Numbered from the stretch's first letter, positions 1 through 11,118 are shown. The stretch: 64,000 bases of DNA from Papaver somniferum (GCF_003573695.1 NC_039368.1:12342360-12406359), one strand, 5' to 3'. Program-made: numbers and translations. The notes: generated from the sequence alone by a model not told the origin.

Positions 1-86
1 TGTTGACGACTTTATGTGGTGTCGTTGATCTGCATATAATATCTTGACGACCCTCTGATTTAATGGTTTTGTGTTTTGTTTTTTAG

Positions 87-1230
87 TTGGTAGTTCGACA
101 ATGCTCCCAGCCAGAACCCGTATCTACATTGGGTCCGGATACCTCCTAATACTATATGACTGATTTGGTACGTTTACCTTAACCGAGTCGATATATTTAT
201 ATATTCAAATAATTTTATTAGTGATCTCATGGTTGTCTAATTTAATTGTTTGCTCAATGTAGACATGGGAAACCAAGGATGACATCAAGGAATGACTTAT
301 CCCTAAGGCAAAAGAGAAGATGTGTGTGGTTGTTCAAAGTAGACACGTCGATGGTAACAAGATGGAAATGGTATATGCGAGAGAGTGGGTAAGAATGGAG
401 AAAGTCACAAAGGAAAGAATTACAAGTATGAGAAGAAGACGACTTGGGTCTATAGAACAAATTCCAATAAGTGTGAATGCCCCGTTCAGGATTGTTTTCA
501 AAAGACGTCATGAAGCCGATCTATTCCGATTGTATAGTATTCCGGACGGTCGTCACAACCATCCTCCACCCACAAGTTTATATGGACACCCTGCATATGC
601 CCGGTTGAAACCACATCAGATGGATAAAGTTAGGAAGATGAAGGGATTTAGACCACTTAAGATCCTAAATGCAATAAGGGCGGAAGATAAGGATAACTTG
701 TCCACCATTCCTACAATCAACGCCGCCAAAGCAACGATTAAGAGAACTGAATGGGATGGTAGGTTCATTATGCAACAATCAGAGTAGTTAGCAGAAACTC
801 TTAACTACGCCATGCAAACTAAGGTGGGTCCGGTTGAGAAAGTGACTCATATTTTTCTTGCACATCCAAGGATGATGGATTTGTCTCAGTGTTTTTACCA
901 GGTTCTATTCATAGATTGCACCTACAAGACAAACAAGTATAACATGCCGATGTTGAACGTGGTAAGCCATACTTCGGATAAAAATTCATTCACCGTTGCA
1001 TGGTGTTTTATGGAAAAAGAAGAAATAGAGGACTATGTTTGGGCGTTGGAACAAGTGAGGTTGATTTATCGTGGAGAAGAGACGCCACAGGTTATATTTA
1101 CGGATAGAGATTTTGCAATTATGAGCGCCGTTCGTCAAGTCTTTCCACTTGCTCAACAATTTCTTTGTACGTGGCACATCCAAACCAATCTTTTTTCTAA
1201 TTGCAAGAATCAAATCCAAAAGATCCATAC
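87..1230 (+). pseudogene. MULE (FAR1/MuDR-type) transposase, truncated and with stops
   Basis: An exon at 87-167 follows an AG acceptor and ends before GTACG. A second exon runs from 263 in phase 0. It gives a FAR1-like N-terminal region (FRIVFKRRHEADLFRLYS, then HNHPPP) and the front half of the MULE transposase domain: FIDCTYKTNKYNMPML with the first catalytic Asp, VIFTDRDFAIM with the second, and FLCTWHI. In-frame stops occur at 147-149 (TAA), 293-295 (TGA, where a Trp codon is expected) and 785-787 (TAG). Homology ends near residue NCKNQIQK at about 1228, so the third catalytic acidic residue and the SWIM zinc finger are missing. Downstream codons to 1345 are antisense to the last PMD exon. 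The gene is dead, and the family assignment is confident. Confidence 0.88.
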
Positions 1231-3146
1231 TAAGAAGGGTAATCAACGTTGCATTCAATGTGTTGGCAGTACTCAGCGTACATACGACTTTGCTCAGGTT
1301 CTATCACTTCTCCTTTGTCCGCTTTGCAACAAAATGACTTCATAAAAATCTTCACCCGTTCCCTCTGTTTGCATTCAAATACCAATTAAGATTAACATAA
1401 TTAAAATTGTATGTAAATGATTAACACAATTCGAAAAATAAGTACTTACCACAAGCTTAAGAATGGAAGAGTCATCTCTAGTGTCGGCCGTAGAAGCATA
1501 GGAAGATGCTTTGTTGCTCCTCCTACCCGTAGTCTGATCAATCCTTATCACCCGACCGTCGGAGAAGCCTTCATACCATGGCATGTAATCATCGCTTACC
1601 TCGTGACCTTCGTTAACATGCTCCCACCAAGAGATGTTTATCCTACTAGTAGCCAAATGCCTATTATTCCAATGCTCAGTCTTAGGATCAGGTTCGTAAA
1701 CAACAGCCAACGCCTTTCTGTCCACCTTGCATTTCTTTAACTTATATTTGAACGGTGGTACATAATCCTCATCAGGTGAATCTTGAATATACCCAAGCTG
1801 ACGCATTACTCTATTCGGATTGTTCATTGATTATCCATAAGGGTAAACCAGAGGGCCATGGTAATATGCAAGATCTAGGAGTCCTCCTACTCTATCTTCC
1901 TTTTGGGGATCAAAGTTTACCTCTTTTCCTGTCATGTTGTCCAATTTTTGGCGCATGGCTAACAACTTCAAATTCTGAGTTTCCTCTTTGTCCTGACTTC
2001 CAGTGTACTTGTATCGAGTTCCTCTTGGTTTAGTGTTGTTCCATGTTGGCTCCAATTGGATGTCTCCATCATCTTTGATCAATGAGAGGAAATGCTTGTA
2101 AATCCACACTTGAAACAGCATTAAAACAATAAAAGAAAGTTAAATCTAAAAATATAGAACAACAAATATTACAAACAATGAACAAATTTTATAACTCAAA
2201 TTACCTGAAGTAAAGCCAAATTCCCGTTCATTTGAGAAGTTCGCTCCCGGGAAGCCTTTGCCAGCTGAGCGTTCAAATGTGCTACTATGGCAGTCTCCCA
2301 CGAATACTTACTCACCTCCTCCAAGGGATCCAAAAGTTGGAGAAGGTTGACGCTGACTCTGTTTCCTTTGCTATCGGGAAATATAACCGAAGCAAGGACA
2401 TACAACAAGTATGCGGCTGCCGTTGCATGAACTTCCTTCTCAGAGAGTAGTTCATTGTCTCCGTCTTTCTCAAGTGACCCCGCATACATCTTCCTAATTT
2501 CCTTAAGTTTAAACTCTTTCTTTGGGTACTTCTTTCCCTTCACAAAAAGACCATACGTCATCTTTTCATCCCATCCAAACAACTTCTCCGTCAATTCATA
2601 TATTTTTTTCCAATCTAGGTTTTTCTTGAACTTGTCACCCGTAGATTTCCCCTCAACCTGCAATCCTAGAATCTTTTCTGCGTCTTCGGGTATCAATGCC
2701 ATCTCGCCAAAAGGGAATTGGAAAGCATCGACTTCGCCATAAAACCTCTCAGTAAAACATGATACTGCAGCCTTGTCATATGCAATCACGGAGTTTTGAA
2801 CGGCAACATACAAACCTGAGTTTTCAACAATGTCTCGCACTCTTGCACATTCACCTTCTAGGGGCCATTTTTTCATTTTTGCATAAGAAGATTGGTGTCT
2901 AAAAAGACGCGTGGAATTCTTATGATCCTACGAAAGACAAACAAATAGAATTAAAACATAAGAAATTAAATATCAACGAATCATATGAAAAGCAAAGTTG
3001 AGATCGTTACCATTGTCTCATTGATGGTACGGGCCCACGAGCTATCATATCCAAATAGAACTTTGCCGCTATCTTTAGGTTCACCTCTGGCTTTCCCACA
3101 GGGTAGACGAGTAAGCTGCAAACGCGTGGGTGGAATGTGTCGCGCA

Positions 3147-4591
3147 TGTTTTAGTAGTTTTAATGCGGTAAATAAGAGTTCGTTGCTCGGATTTGTAAAG
3201 ATTTAAAAATAAAGATATATACAGAAAATATGTCACAAGATCAAGAGGAACCAAGACTCAGGATTCCAATGTGTTTCACATTCAAGTGGCTCAGAAAATA
3301 ATCCTAGGCGATTATAGCTCAAAATAAAACAAATATTAACTCTATCTTTGCCAAATTAGATTCCAGAAAATATTACTTGTATATTATAAGCATGGCACAT
3401 CAAGAATACCTAGGACTAAGCATGTTCCATCAAACAAAATCACAAGTAATTAATAGAAATCATAAATCAATTAAACTCGGTGCAAAAAGTGAATTAAGAA
3501 TTATTTAAATAACCACATGGCTGAAAAACAGCTTCCTCCATCATCCCAGTATTGGGGTTTAGCTACTCATAATAATCGTGTTCTCAAAATACATACTTGA
3601 TGCTCAAAATATGATTAAAAGAGTGAAAAATATAAAACAGTGAAACTACGACCCTCTATAAGCGTCCAGAGAAGAACGATACCAGGGAACTGCAGTAAAG
3701 TAACGATACTCCGCTGCTGCTGTTGATGCTGTGGAAAATAAGACTGCTCTGTGCAGTCTGTTCTTCGTGATCTTCAAGGTCCTCTAATGGCAGCAGCAGC
3801 AGCAGGCGGGAATTGCTGCTAATCCTTCTTCTTCGCTCCTCTGCGTCCCAAACCTTCCCCAAACTCTTGATAAAGCTTCTCTGAACTCCCACATGACTTT
3901 TTATACTCGACAGGCCCAAAAATCCCTTTGTTTAATCATGAATATCTTCTATTATTCTTCACGGCCTCGTCCGTTATTTCTTTCCCTGTGGACTCTGATT
4001 TCTCGTTAATAGCAGATATTTGGTTTTTAATAACTTTCCAAACTTTGTTAAGATAGGATAGAAGCAAATCTTATGATATCTTGTGCTGATTAATCACCAT
4101 ATCTTCGAAATATGTTCACGCTCCTGCTGTTGACGCTGTCTTCCTCCAACAGATTATCCAGCCCATTTTGATTAGTTAAACTTCCCAAACTAACTTTGTT
4201 TGATCAATACAAGTCCAGCCCAATCATTTACAGCGATTGAATCTCGTTAAAACAGCCCGAGAATTCAACTCCAAAATCTGCAGCGTCTGCATTAAGTATT
4301 CCCGCCAAAACCAAATTCAAACAAAGAAGATGACCTCCCCCTATCCAGTTCAGGGGTGTGAATAGAAAGTGGTCACCCCTTATCAAGTGGGTGCCCCTTA
4401 TCCAAAGCAGAAGAACCGAATAACAAATGTCCTCCGGGGATGCTCCGCATAATTTTTCGAGCCGATTTTTCCAAAATTATTTATTTCCAAAAAAATACCT
4501 ACAAACACACAAAACACCATAATAAGGACGAAAACGAGTACTAACAAAATACACAAAAGAGATGAAAATAGACACATAAATGCGTCTATCA
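3147..4591 (-). repeat. E1 3' LTR
   Basis: Starts TGTTTTAGTAG and ends GTCTATCA on the plus strand. It pairs with 8659-10098 over its whole length. It carries a short CAG microsatellite near 3790, one unit shorter than in the partner, and a TATA-like box (TATAAAAAG on the minus strand) near 3898-3907. The 87-codon ORF inside is not treated as a gene. Confidence 0.95.
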
Positions 4592-5938
4592 AATACCCCC
4601 AAACTTATTATTTTCTAGTCCTCGAGCAAATTTATTCTAGAAAGGAAAATCATTTGAACCCCTAGGTGGCCCTAGTGGCGGAGTGTTGTCTCCGGAGGGT
4701 TTACCAGAGGTGTACCCACAAAACCTTTACTCCAGACCCTAACTATCTACGCAAAATCTTGGAAAGGACTAAAGAACCTCCTTGGTTGGCATACTTATAA
4801 ATTATAGGAGGAAGTACCCTGATGCGAAATTCCAATTACTGTACACGAGTTTTCACTCAAGCATACTAAAATTCATATAAGTGACAGAGCTCTACTAAGA
4901 TAGTTTCACGATGGACATCACACTCGGAGTCAGACTAATCACATGAAAAGATTAAGAAGATGGAAAAAGAAAAATGTAGATGGTTTTGATGTTAACCAAA
5001 TGATCGATGTTTCACATATCTGTCTGAAGTCCACTGCCAGAATGAACCTATCCTAATGGACTGAGATACCGGTCTGACTAATATCAACACAACTGGCATA
5101 TACAAGGGAACCAGTGGTCAATAACTTAAATCTAGATCAACAAACTGGCAAATACAAGGGAACCAGCAGTTGACTACACAGAACAATAACAATTTTTTTT
5201 TAACGGCATGAATAGATCTTTTGGATCCAAGCGCATGCTTCTTGTCAGCATATTACACGATAGTTCCCACGGGTCCTGCATTCCACGCTTGCTTAGGCGA
5301 CAAAAGCAGGGAGAACACACGCATATTGCTACCAAGTGTTAATATTTATTCCTATTGGTCTAATTGGTCCGGTCTCAACTTTTTTTTTTATTTTTTTTTA
5401 TATATATATAGTAACTCAATCACTCTAATTCACCCTAGCAGTGGTAACAACTTGAATCGTGTGCCCCACCTAATCACTTAGAGAAACATAGTTTAAAATG
5501 AAAAATAAAAAATAAAAATAGAAGTGAAAAGGACTCAACGAAATATGGTGAAACTATCATGTTATTTCTAACACCTGAGCTCTGTGCTTTTATGAATAGA
5601 CTCTTTAGATGTTTCCATCTATTCAGATTGGTTCCTCAACTACTACGATCAAAATGCTTCCATCCACTTAGATTAGTTAGTGCAATCCTAAATAGCCATA
5701 AATAACTAAGCTCTGGAGTTTATTTATTGCAACTAAAAAGTTTCTCCCATACCCCCAAACTTAAATCTAACATTGTCCTCAATGTTCTAAAGATGAAACT
5801 AAAAGCATGAACAAGGAGAAACTGTTACCATTTGAAGCGAAAGAGTTAAGGAAAGATATTACCGTGTTGCATGAGCATGGGATACCTCCTAAGAAGTGCT
5901 AAGTTTAAAGTCTTCAGCCAGACTTAGAAAAGGATTGG
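4592..5938 (-). other. E1 3' untranslated region with polypurine tract and duplicated hairpin
   Basis: The polypurine tract (AAGTTTGGGGGTATT on the minus strand, 4592-4606) abuts the 3' LTR. Two copies of an ACTGGCATATACAAGGGAACCAGT-type stem-loop lie at about 5092-5116 and 5143-5167. The same pair recurs in E2 and E4. The block CCCCCAAACTTAAATCTAACATTGTCCTCAATGTT near 5752-5787 also has a counterpart in the Athila-like E3. No ORF is supported here. Confidence 0.7.
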
Positions 5939-7486
5939 TCAACTCGAACCATAAAGTGACAGTCGAAATAACTGTGGGTCTTCAAAACCAAATAGAGCTG
6001 ACCATAGGAAACTGCAGTGAACCAAGAAAATGGACAAGGATAGCATGCCCTTACCTAGTTTCCTGAAAACTATCGCTAATTGTGGTTCAGGTTCTATGAA
6101 AGGGTCTAAATAGAAGGTTTTCATCGGTTGGATTTCCTCAAAGCTAAGATACGGTTCAGGTATTAGAGTCTGGAAAAACTCAACTAAGAAGTTAGAAGCA
6201 CATAACAACAACCTGAATAACTGGGGATCCTCTAAGTCAATCATATTTGACTCACACAGCTGACCACAATGAAAGAGGTGGTCTTCCTTAAGAAAATGTG
6301 TCGACCCTAATATCCTAAAGTGATTAGGTTTAGTCTCAAAACTTAATAACCGACACATCTTAAAATCAAAAGTTCCCACAATTGGTTGAAAATTTTTTGG
6401 TGGGAAAACAAAGTCAATCTTGGTATCATAGCCTGGGTTAACCACATCAACCAGAGGATGGGTTTCTAACAACTGAGCTTCTCTATGGACATCATTAGGT
6501 TCGGGAAAACATGTATGAAGATAATCTTGTAATATGGTTGAGGCATAAATGTCAAGTCCTACACGAGGGAACTTTCTAAGAGTTAAAGCACATGGAGAAT
6601 GATAATCACCCTCAAACTTAGAGTTTTCAGTGTCTCTAGAAAGACTAGTCACAACTTCCCTAATTTCTAGGTCATCAGATTCCTGGAAATGGTCAATTGA
6701 TTCTTCTAAGTCAGATTCATCCTCACTCATCTCTACGAGTTCATCTTCTTCGTCTAAGACTATTGTTTCTAAATCGCTAGACTCTAAAACATTATTCTCA
6801 GAATAAACTCGTTCCTCTAAATCATTATCGGCTTTGTACACAGGAAATACTACATCGTCTAAAACGAGGGTATCTCTAGTCAAATCCTCGTCCTTTTGAA
6901 TAGGTGAATAATTATTAAAATTATTTGGATTTGAACTAGAAATAATATTATCATTGTAAAGCTCAATTGGAGTAACCATTTCCTGATTACTATTCCTACA
7001 TAAGTATGATTCTCTATCAACACTATCCTCATCATAATAACATGAAAAATATCGAACCTCATCAAAACAAGTAGTGTTACCAATTCTAACCTCGTCATCT
7101 TGATTATGCAAATAACTATCCTTATTTTTAAAGGTATTATTGGAAACACTATATTGGAAAGTAAGATTATTTCGAGCAAGTCTTTCGTTCGGCTCAGCCA
7201 TCAGCTTGAGGGATTCCTCTATAGAAAGTTCACTCATAATTGTAGTTCTTTCGTCTATAATTACACTATTCATCTCATCTAACTTACGCGTCGACTCAGC
7301 TAACTCCCTGAGGGACTCTTCTAAAGGAGGAATAGGAACATAGGGATCATAAAAAGGACTAATTTTCAATAGTTTGATTGTATCCTCTAGAGACGAGGAA
7401 CTAGTACTATAATATTCTTGCTCGTAAGACTGATGCATGTGTGGATAGTAATTGGGCTCACCAGGGTATGACCCATATCCTTCCAA
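5939..7486 (-). CDS. Conserved ORF of the E1/E2/E4 retrotransposon family, function unknown
   Basis: A 515-codon open frame and the only large ORF of E1. The open frame starts at a TTG. By comparison with E2, the ancestral start is an ATG at 7597-7595, followed in E1 by a TAA at 7573-7571 (codon 9), so translation of this copy is doubtful. Order of regions: a Tyr/His/Pro-rich start (YPHMHQSYEQEYY); a repeated amphipathic stretch (PPLEESLRELAESTRKLDE, then SIEESLKLMAE); an acidic centre (LDEEDELVEMSEDESDLEES); a conserved block (HSPCALTLRKFPRVGLDIYA; ETHPLVDVVNPGYDTKIDFV; EDPQLFRLLLCAS); and a hydrophobic segment near the C-terminus (LSLSIFLVHCSFLWSALFGF). I see no zinc knuckle, protease, RT or integrase motif. 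It could be an env-like or gag-like derivative. Homologues lie at 37824-38807 and 44507-46130. Confidence 0.75.
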   Translation of the reverse strand: MEGYGSYPGEPNYYPHMHQSYEQEYYSTSSSSLEDTIKLLKISPFYDPYVPIPPLEESLRELAESTRKLDEMNSVIIDERTTIMSELSIEESLKLMAEPNERLARNNLTFQYSVSNNTFKNKDSYLHNQDDEVRIGNTTCFDEVRYFSCYYDEDSVDRESYLCRNSNQEMVTPIELYNDNIISSSNPNNFNNYSPIQKDEDLTRDTLVLDDVVFPVYKADNDLEERVYSENNVLESSDLETIVLDEEDELVEMSEDESDLEESIDHFQESDDLEIREVVTSLSRDTENSKFEGDYHSPCALTLRKFPRVGLDIYASTILQDYLHTCFPEPNDVHREAQLLETHPLVDVVNPGYDTKIDFVFPPKNFQPIVGTFDFKMCRLLSFETKPNHFRILGSTHFLKEDHLFHCGQLCESNMIDLEDPQLFRLLLCASNFLVEFFQTLIPEPYLSFEEIQPMKTFYLDPFIEPEPQLAIVFRKLGKGMLSLSIFLVHCSFLWSALFGFEDPQLFRLSLYGSS

Positions 7487-7597
7487 AGGATGGCGTTCCC
7501 AACCACTATTCCCAACATGGTCATAAAAAGGATGATGTCCATATTCAAATTCAGGTCGATACTCATTGTATTAGATTCTATCATACCAGTTCGACAT

Positions 7598-8658
7598 TCT
7601 TATTTTCAAGGGAATTCTACACAATCACAAACAAGGCTGACTCGACCAAATCAAACCTATAAAATCTAGCAAACAACAAGCATGATGGCTCCACTTAGAT
7701 TGTTTCTAGACTTGCTTCTATCTCTCGAAGGGGAATTCGTTACAATTTAAGCAAACCCCTCTGGAATCAATCCGAGTGAAAGTAAGTTGAATTGAGGCGA
7801 GGGAAGCTCAGTGGAGCTTTGATACCCAAGGCCTCACCGCTATCACAAGGCGGCGCAGTCACGCATTCAACTCACAGAAACCATTATGAACTTCAAGGTG
7901 TGCTTAAGAAAGTAACCAATATCCTTCGAAATTTTTTCCTAATAAGCGCGTTACCCTATCTGTTTCGTTCTATTCCAAATTTTAAAGCTTGGGTTCGCGT
8001 TAGGTTTTGTTTTCCTAAGGCGGGCAAGAAGGGAGCGGTGATGAAATCCGAACCCTTATCTTGTATTGGCCAGGCCTTGCCCTTTACTAGGAATTTAAAA
8101 ACAGTCCAAATTCGTCCTCAATCAATGAATCACCTTAAGGAATACAGTAACTCGCTTACAGGAGATTCACGAGTGTTTCGATGGACTTACCTCCCGTACT
8201 AGACGGGGGATGAACCGTTGAAGTCGACTCGGGCCACGACTCCTATGTCATGTACGAACCCGAGGGGCCGAGACGATATAGTAATCGTCGTCCTTCCCTG
8301 CACACAGTTTATATAATTTTATTTTTTTTAATAATACCCTTCCGTAGGGTTAAAAAAAGAATAAAGTCCAATTGTTTAAAGTCCAAAGTCCAAAATAAAT
8401 AAATAAAAAAAATTACAGTTTTCCTCACACACTCTAAAAAAATTAAAAATTAAAAATAAAATCCTAAAATTGTCTTTTTTTCTTCTCTTTTCGCTTTTCG
8501 CTTTAAGCTTTTTCCTCTCCAAGTCCTTAGTGCTCCACTTCGAACCTGTAAATCAAAGAAAAAAAAAACAAAGTAAAAAGGAACAAATAATAAAAAAAAA
8601 ACCTAAAAAAATAAATAAAAATAAATCTATAAACAAGTCCGCGTCGGTGGCGCCATTT
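7598..8658 (-). other. E1 5' leader with primer-binding site
   Basis: The primer site TGGCGCC (minus strand, bases 8655-8649) lies 3 bases inside the 5' LTR and matches the 3' end of plant tRNA-Asp for seven bases, with CGACGCGGA further along. A leader block around 8182-8310 (CTCCCGTAC...GACGGG...GAGGGGCCGAGAC) is shared with E2 at 57970-58085. The plus-strand ORF at 7792-8202 is not conserved in kind and is taken as chance. Confidence 0.6.
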
Positions 8659-10098
8659 TGTTTTAGTAGTTTTAATGCGGTAAATAAGAGTTCGTTGCTC
8701 GGACTTGTAAAGATTAAGATATATACAGAAAATATGTCACAAGATCAAGAGGAACCAGGACTCAGGATTCCAATGTGTTTCATATTCAAGTGGCTCGGAA
8801 AATAATCCTAGGCGATTATAGCTCAAAATAAAACAAATATTAACTCTATCTTTGCCAAATTAGATTCCAGAAAATATTACTTGTATATTATAAGCATGGC
8901 ACATCAGGAATCCCTAGGACTAAGCATGTTCCATCAAACAAAATCACAAGTAATTAATAGAAATCATAAATCAATTAAAATCGGTGCAAAAAGTGAATTA
9001 AGAATTATTTAAATAACCACATGGCTGAAAAACAGCTTCCTCCATCATCCCAGTATTGGGGTTTAGCTACTCATAATAATCGTGTTCTCAAAATACATAC
9101 TTGATGCTCAAAATATGATTAAAAGAGTGAAAAATATAAAACAGTGAAACTACGACCCTCTATAAGCGTCCAGAGAAGAACGATACCAGGGAACTGCAGT
9201 AAAGTAACGATACTCCGCTGCTGCTGTTGATGCTGTGGAAAATAAGACTGCTCTGTGCAGTCTGTTCTTCGTGATCTTCAAGGTCCTCTAATGGCAGCAG
9301 CAGCAGCAGCAGGCGGGAATTGCTGCTAATCCTTCTTCTTCGCTCCTCTGCGTCCCAAACCTTCCCCAAACTCTTGATAAAGCTTCTCTGAACTCCCACA
9401 TGACTTTTTATACTCGACAGGCCCAAAAATCCCTTTGTTTAATCATGAATATCTTCTATTATTCTTCACGGCCTCGTCCGTTATTTCTTTCCCTGTGGAC
9501 TCTGATTTCTCGTTAATAGCATATATTTGGTTTTTAATAACTTTCCAAACTTTGTTAAGATAGGATAGAAGCAAATCTTATGATATCTTGTGCTGATTAA
9601 TCACCATATCTTCGAAATATGTTCACACTCCTGCTGTTGACGCTGTCTTCCTCCAACAGATTATCCAGCCCATTTTGATTAGTTAAACTTCCCAAACTAA
9701 CTTTGTTTGATCAATACAAGTCCAGCCCAATCATTTACAGCGATTGAATCTCGTTAAAACAACCCGAGAATTCAACTCCAAAATCTGCAGCGTCTGCATT
9801 AAGTATTCCCGCCAAAACCAAATTCAAACAAAGAAGATGACCTCCCCCTATCCAGTTCAGGGGTGCGAATAGAAAGTGGTCACCCCTTATCAAGTGGGTG
9901 CCCCTTATCCAAAGCAGAGAGTCCGAATAACAAATGTCCTCCGGGGATGCTCCGCATAATTTTTCGAGCCGATTTTTCCAAAATTATTTATTTCCAAAAA
10001 AATACCTACAAACACACAAAACACCATAATAAGGAAGAAAACGAGTACTAACAAAATACACAAAAGAGATGAAAATAGACACATAAATGCGTCTATCA
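8659..10098 (-). repeat. E1 5' LTR
   Basis: Partner of 3147-4591. In element orientation it begins TGATAGACGC and ends CTACTAAAACA. The TATA-like box near 9405-9414 would drive transcription leftwards through the interior. Confidence 0.95.
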
Positions 10099-10124
10099 GC
10101 GCACTCGGTGCATTTAGAACTTTC

Positions 10125-10421
10125 TTCTTCGGCTGTGGCTGTGACTGTGGATGTGTTTGCGCCGCATCCTCCTCATCCTCCTGAATCTCCTCCTCCTCAT
10201 CATCATCATCATCCTCACCAATACTACCATCATTTCTTTCCTTATCATTTTCATCATTACCATCATCCTCATCCCCCTCTTCATCACCGCTAGCACCACC
10301 ATTTCCATCCTCATCCTCATCCTCCTCCTGAATCTCCTCCTCCTCATTTCCATGATTACCACCATCCCCACCATCACCACCATTACCATCATCATCATCA
10401 TCATCATAAGCAACATACCTC
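10125..10421 (-). repeat. GAT/GAG-rich low-complexity tract encoding the PMD acidic region
   Basis: Short runs of GAT, GAG, GAA and GGT on the minus strand encode Asp/Glu/Gly/Asn in the PMD frame. Other frames give artefact ORFs of Met/Arg (minus) or His/Pro and Ile/Leu (plus). The segment AEGGAGGAGATTCAG-like EEEEIQE repeats twice, which points to internal duplication by slippage. Confidence 0.75.
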
Positions 10422-10698
10422 CTAAAGAAATTTCGTCATGTTCTGCGACTTCTTCTTCTATGCTTCCAGTTGCATATATAACAGGAGAGGATGAAGAGGA
10501 CAATTCAGACGAATCATCACATGGGTCTCTGGGTTCACGGATAAGTAAGACTACCTCACTCGGTGTTTTTCTTCGTAATATACCGACATTTAGGTATTTT
10601 GTGTTGCAGGAGGTCTGGATGGAGGAGTTACCAGTGCAAGCTTATCTTTTTTATTCTTGCTACTATAGGTCAAAGACAACAAAACAAGAAATGTCAAA

Positions 10699-10848
10699 GG
10701 GTCGTCAGAATTTTTTTTAAAAATAAACGACCCTTTCATTATTTGGGACAGAGATGTGTTTAGGCATACCATAGGGTCGTCAGATTTTTTTTTAAAAATA
10801 AACGACCCTTTCATTATTTGGGACAGAGATGTGTTTAGGCATATCATA
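10699..10848. repeat. Two tandem 75-bp units in PMD intron 1
   Basis: Units start at 10699 and 10774, and a degenerate third start lies at 10849 (GAGTCG). Each unit contains GGGTCGT...ACGACCC, a 7-bp stem around an A/T-rich loop, so each can fold into a hairpin. Confidence 0.9.
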
Positions 10849-10929
10849 GAGTCGTTGATGAATAAAAAGGGTCGTCTATAGAAACTAGCACACAATCTAA
10901 CTAGAGTCGTTTTCACATATTACTAATGG

Positions 10930-11118
10930 TTAACGATTTTTTATTAACTTAACATGCAGATCAAAAATCGTTAAGAAAAAAAAAATTTGTTAACGATTTT
11001 AACCTCTAAAAAAATTACAGCAAGGATCATTTTCTCCGCCACCCTAATGGTTAACGATTTTTGATGAAATTTACATGCATCCGCAAAATCGTTAAGAAAT
11101 AAAACCTAGTGATTAACG
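10930..11118. repeat. TTAACGATTTT / AAAATCGTTAA inverted motif array
   Basis: Direct and inverted copies lie at 10930-10941 (TTAACGATTTTT), 10963-10974 (AAAAATCGTTAA), 10990-11000, 11051-11062 and 11084-11094, with a related GATTAACGACT near 11112. The two hairpin pairs sit about 121 bp apart, each around a conserved ACATGCA loop. They are in intron 1 of the PMD gene, near the putative MULE end, where subterminal transposase-binding repeats would be expected. Confidence 0.85.

Larger units (their letters stand above)
3147..10098 (-). mobile_element. E1: complete non-autonomous LTR retrotransposon, Athila-related
   Basis: Two LTRs of about 1.44 kb (3147-4591 and 8659-10098) flank a 4.07 kb interior. 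The insertion is bounded by a perfect 5-bp duplication GCGCA (3142-3146 and 10099-10103). Both ends are TG...CA. The primer site faces the right LTR and the polypurine tract faces the left one, so the element runs on the minus strand. The interior has one long ORF and no gag, protease, RT, RNase H or integrase. By eye I count about fifteen differences between the LTRs, roughly 1 percent, so the insertion is young. It interrupts exon 2 of the PMD gene. Confidence 0.95.

Noticed and set aside
1149..1345. Continuation of the transposase ORF past 1230
   Set aside because: These codons are antisense to PMD exon 5, whose splice site, phase and stop are coherent.
7792..8202. 136-codon plus-strand ORF in the E1 leader
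   Set aside because: It is antisense to the element, has no recognisable domain and is not preserved in the E2 leader.
3656..9426. Duplicated 87/88-codon ORFs (3656-3919 and 9160-9426)
   Set aside because: Both sit in the LTRs of E1. The duplication follows from the LTRs, and a CAG-run length difference changes the protein with no sign of constraint.
10087..10720. Plus-strand His/Pro and Ile/Leu ORFs and a minus-strand Met/Arg ORF
   Set aside because: They are other frames of the GAT/GAG-rich tract. The Asp/Glu frame fits PMD exon phases on both sides.
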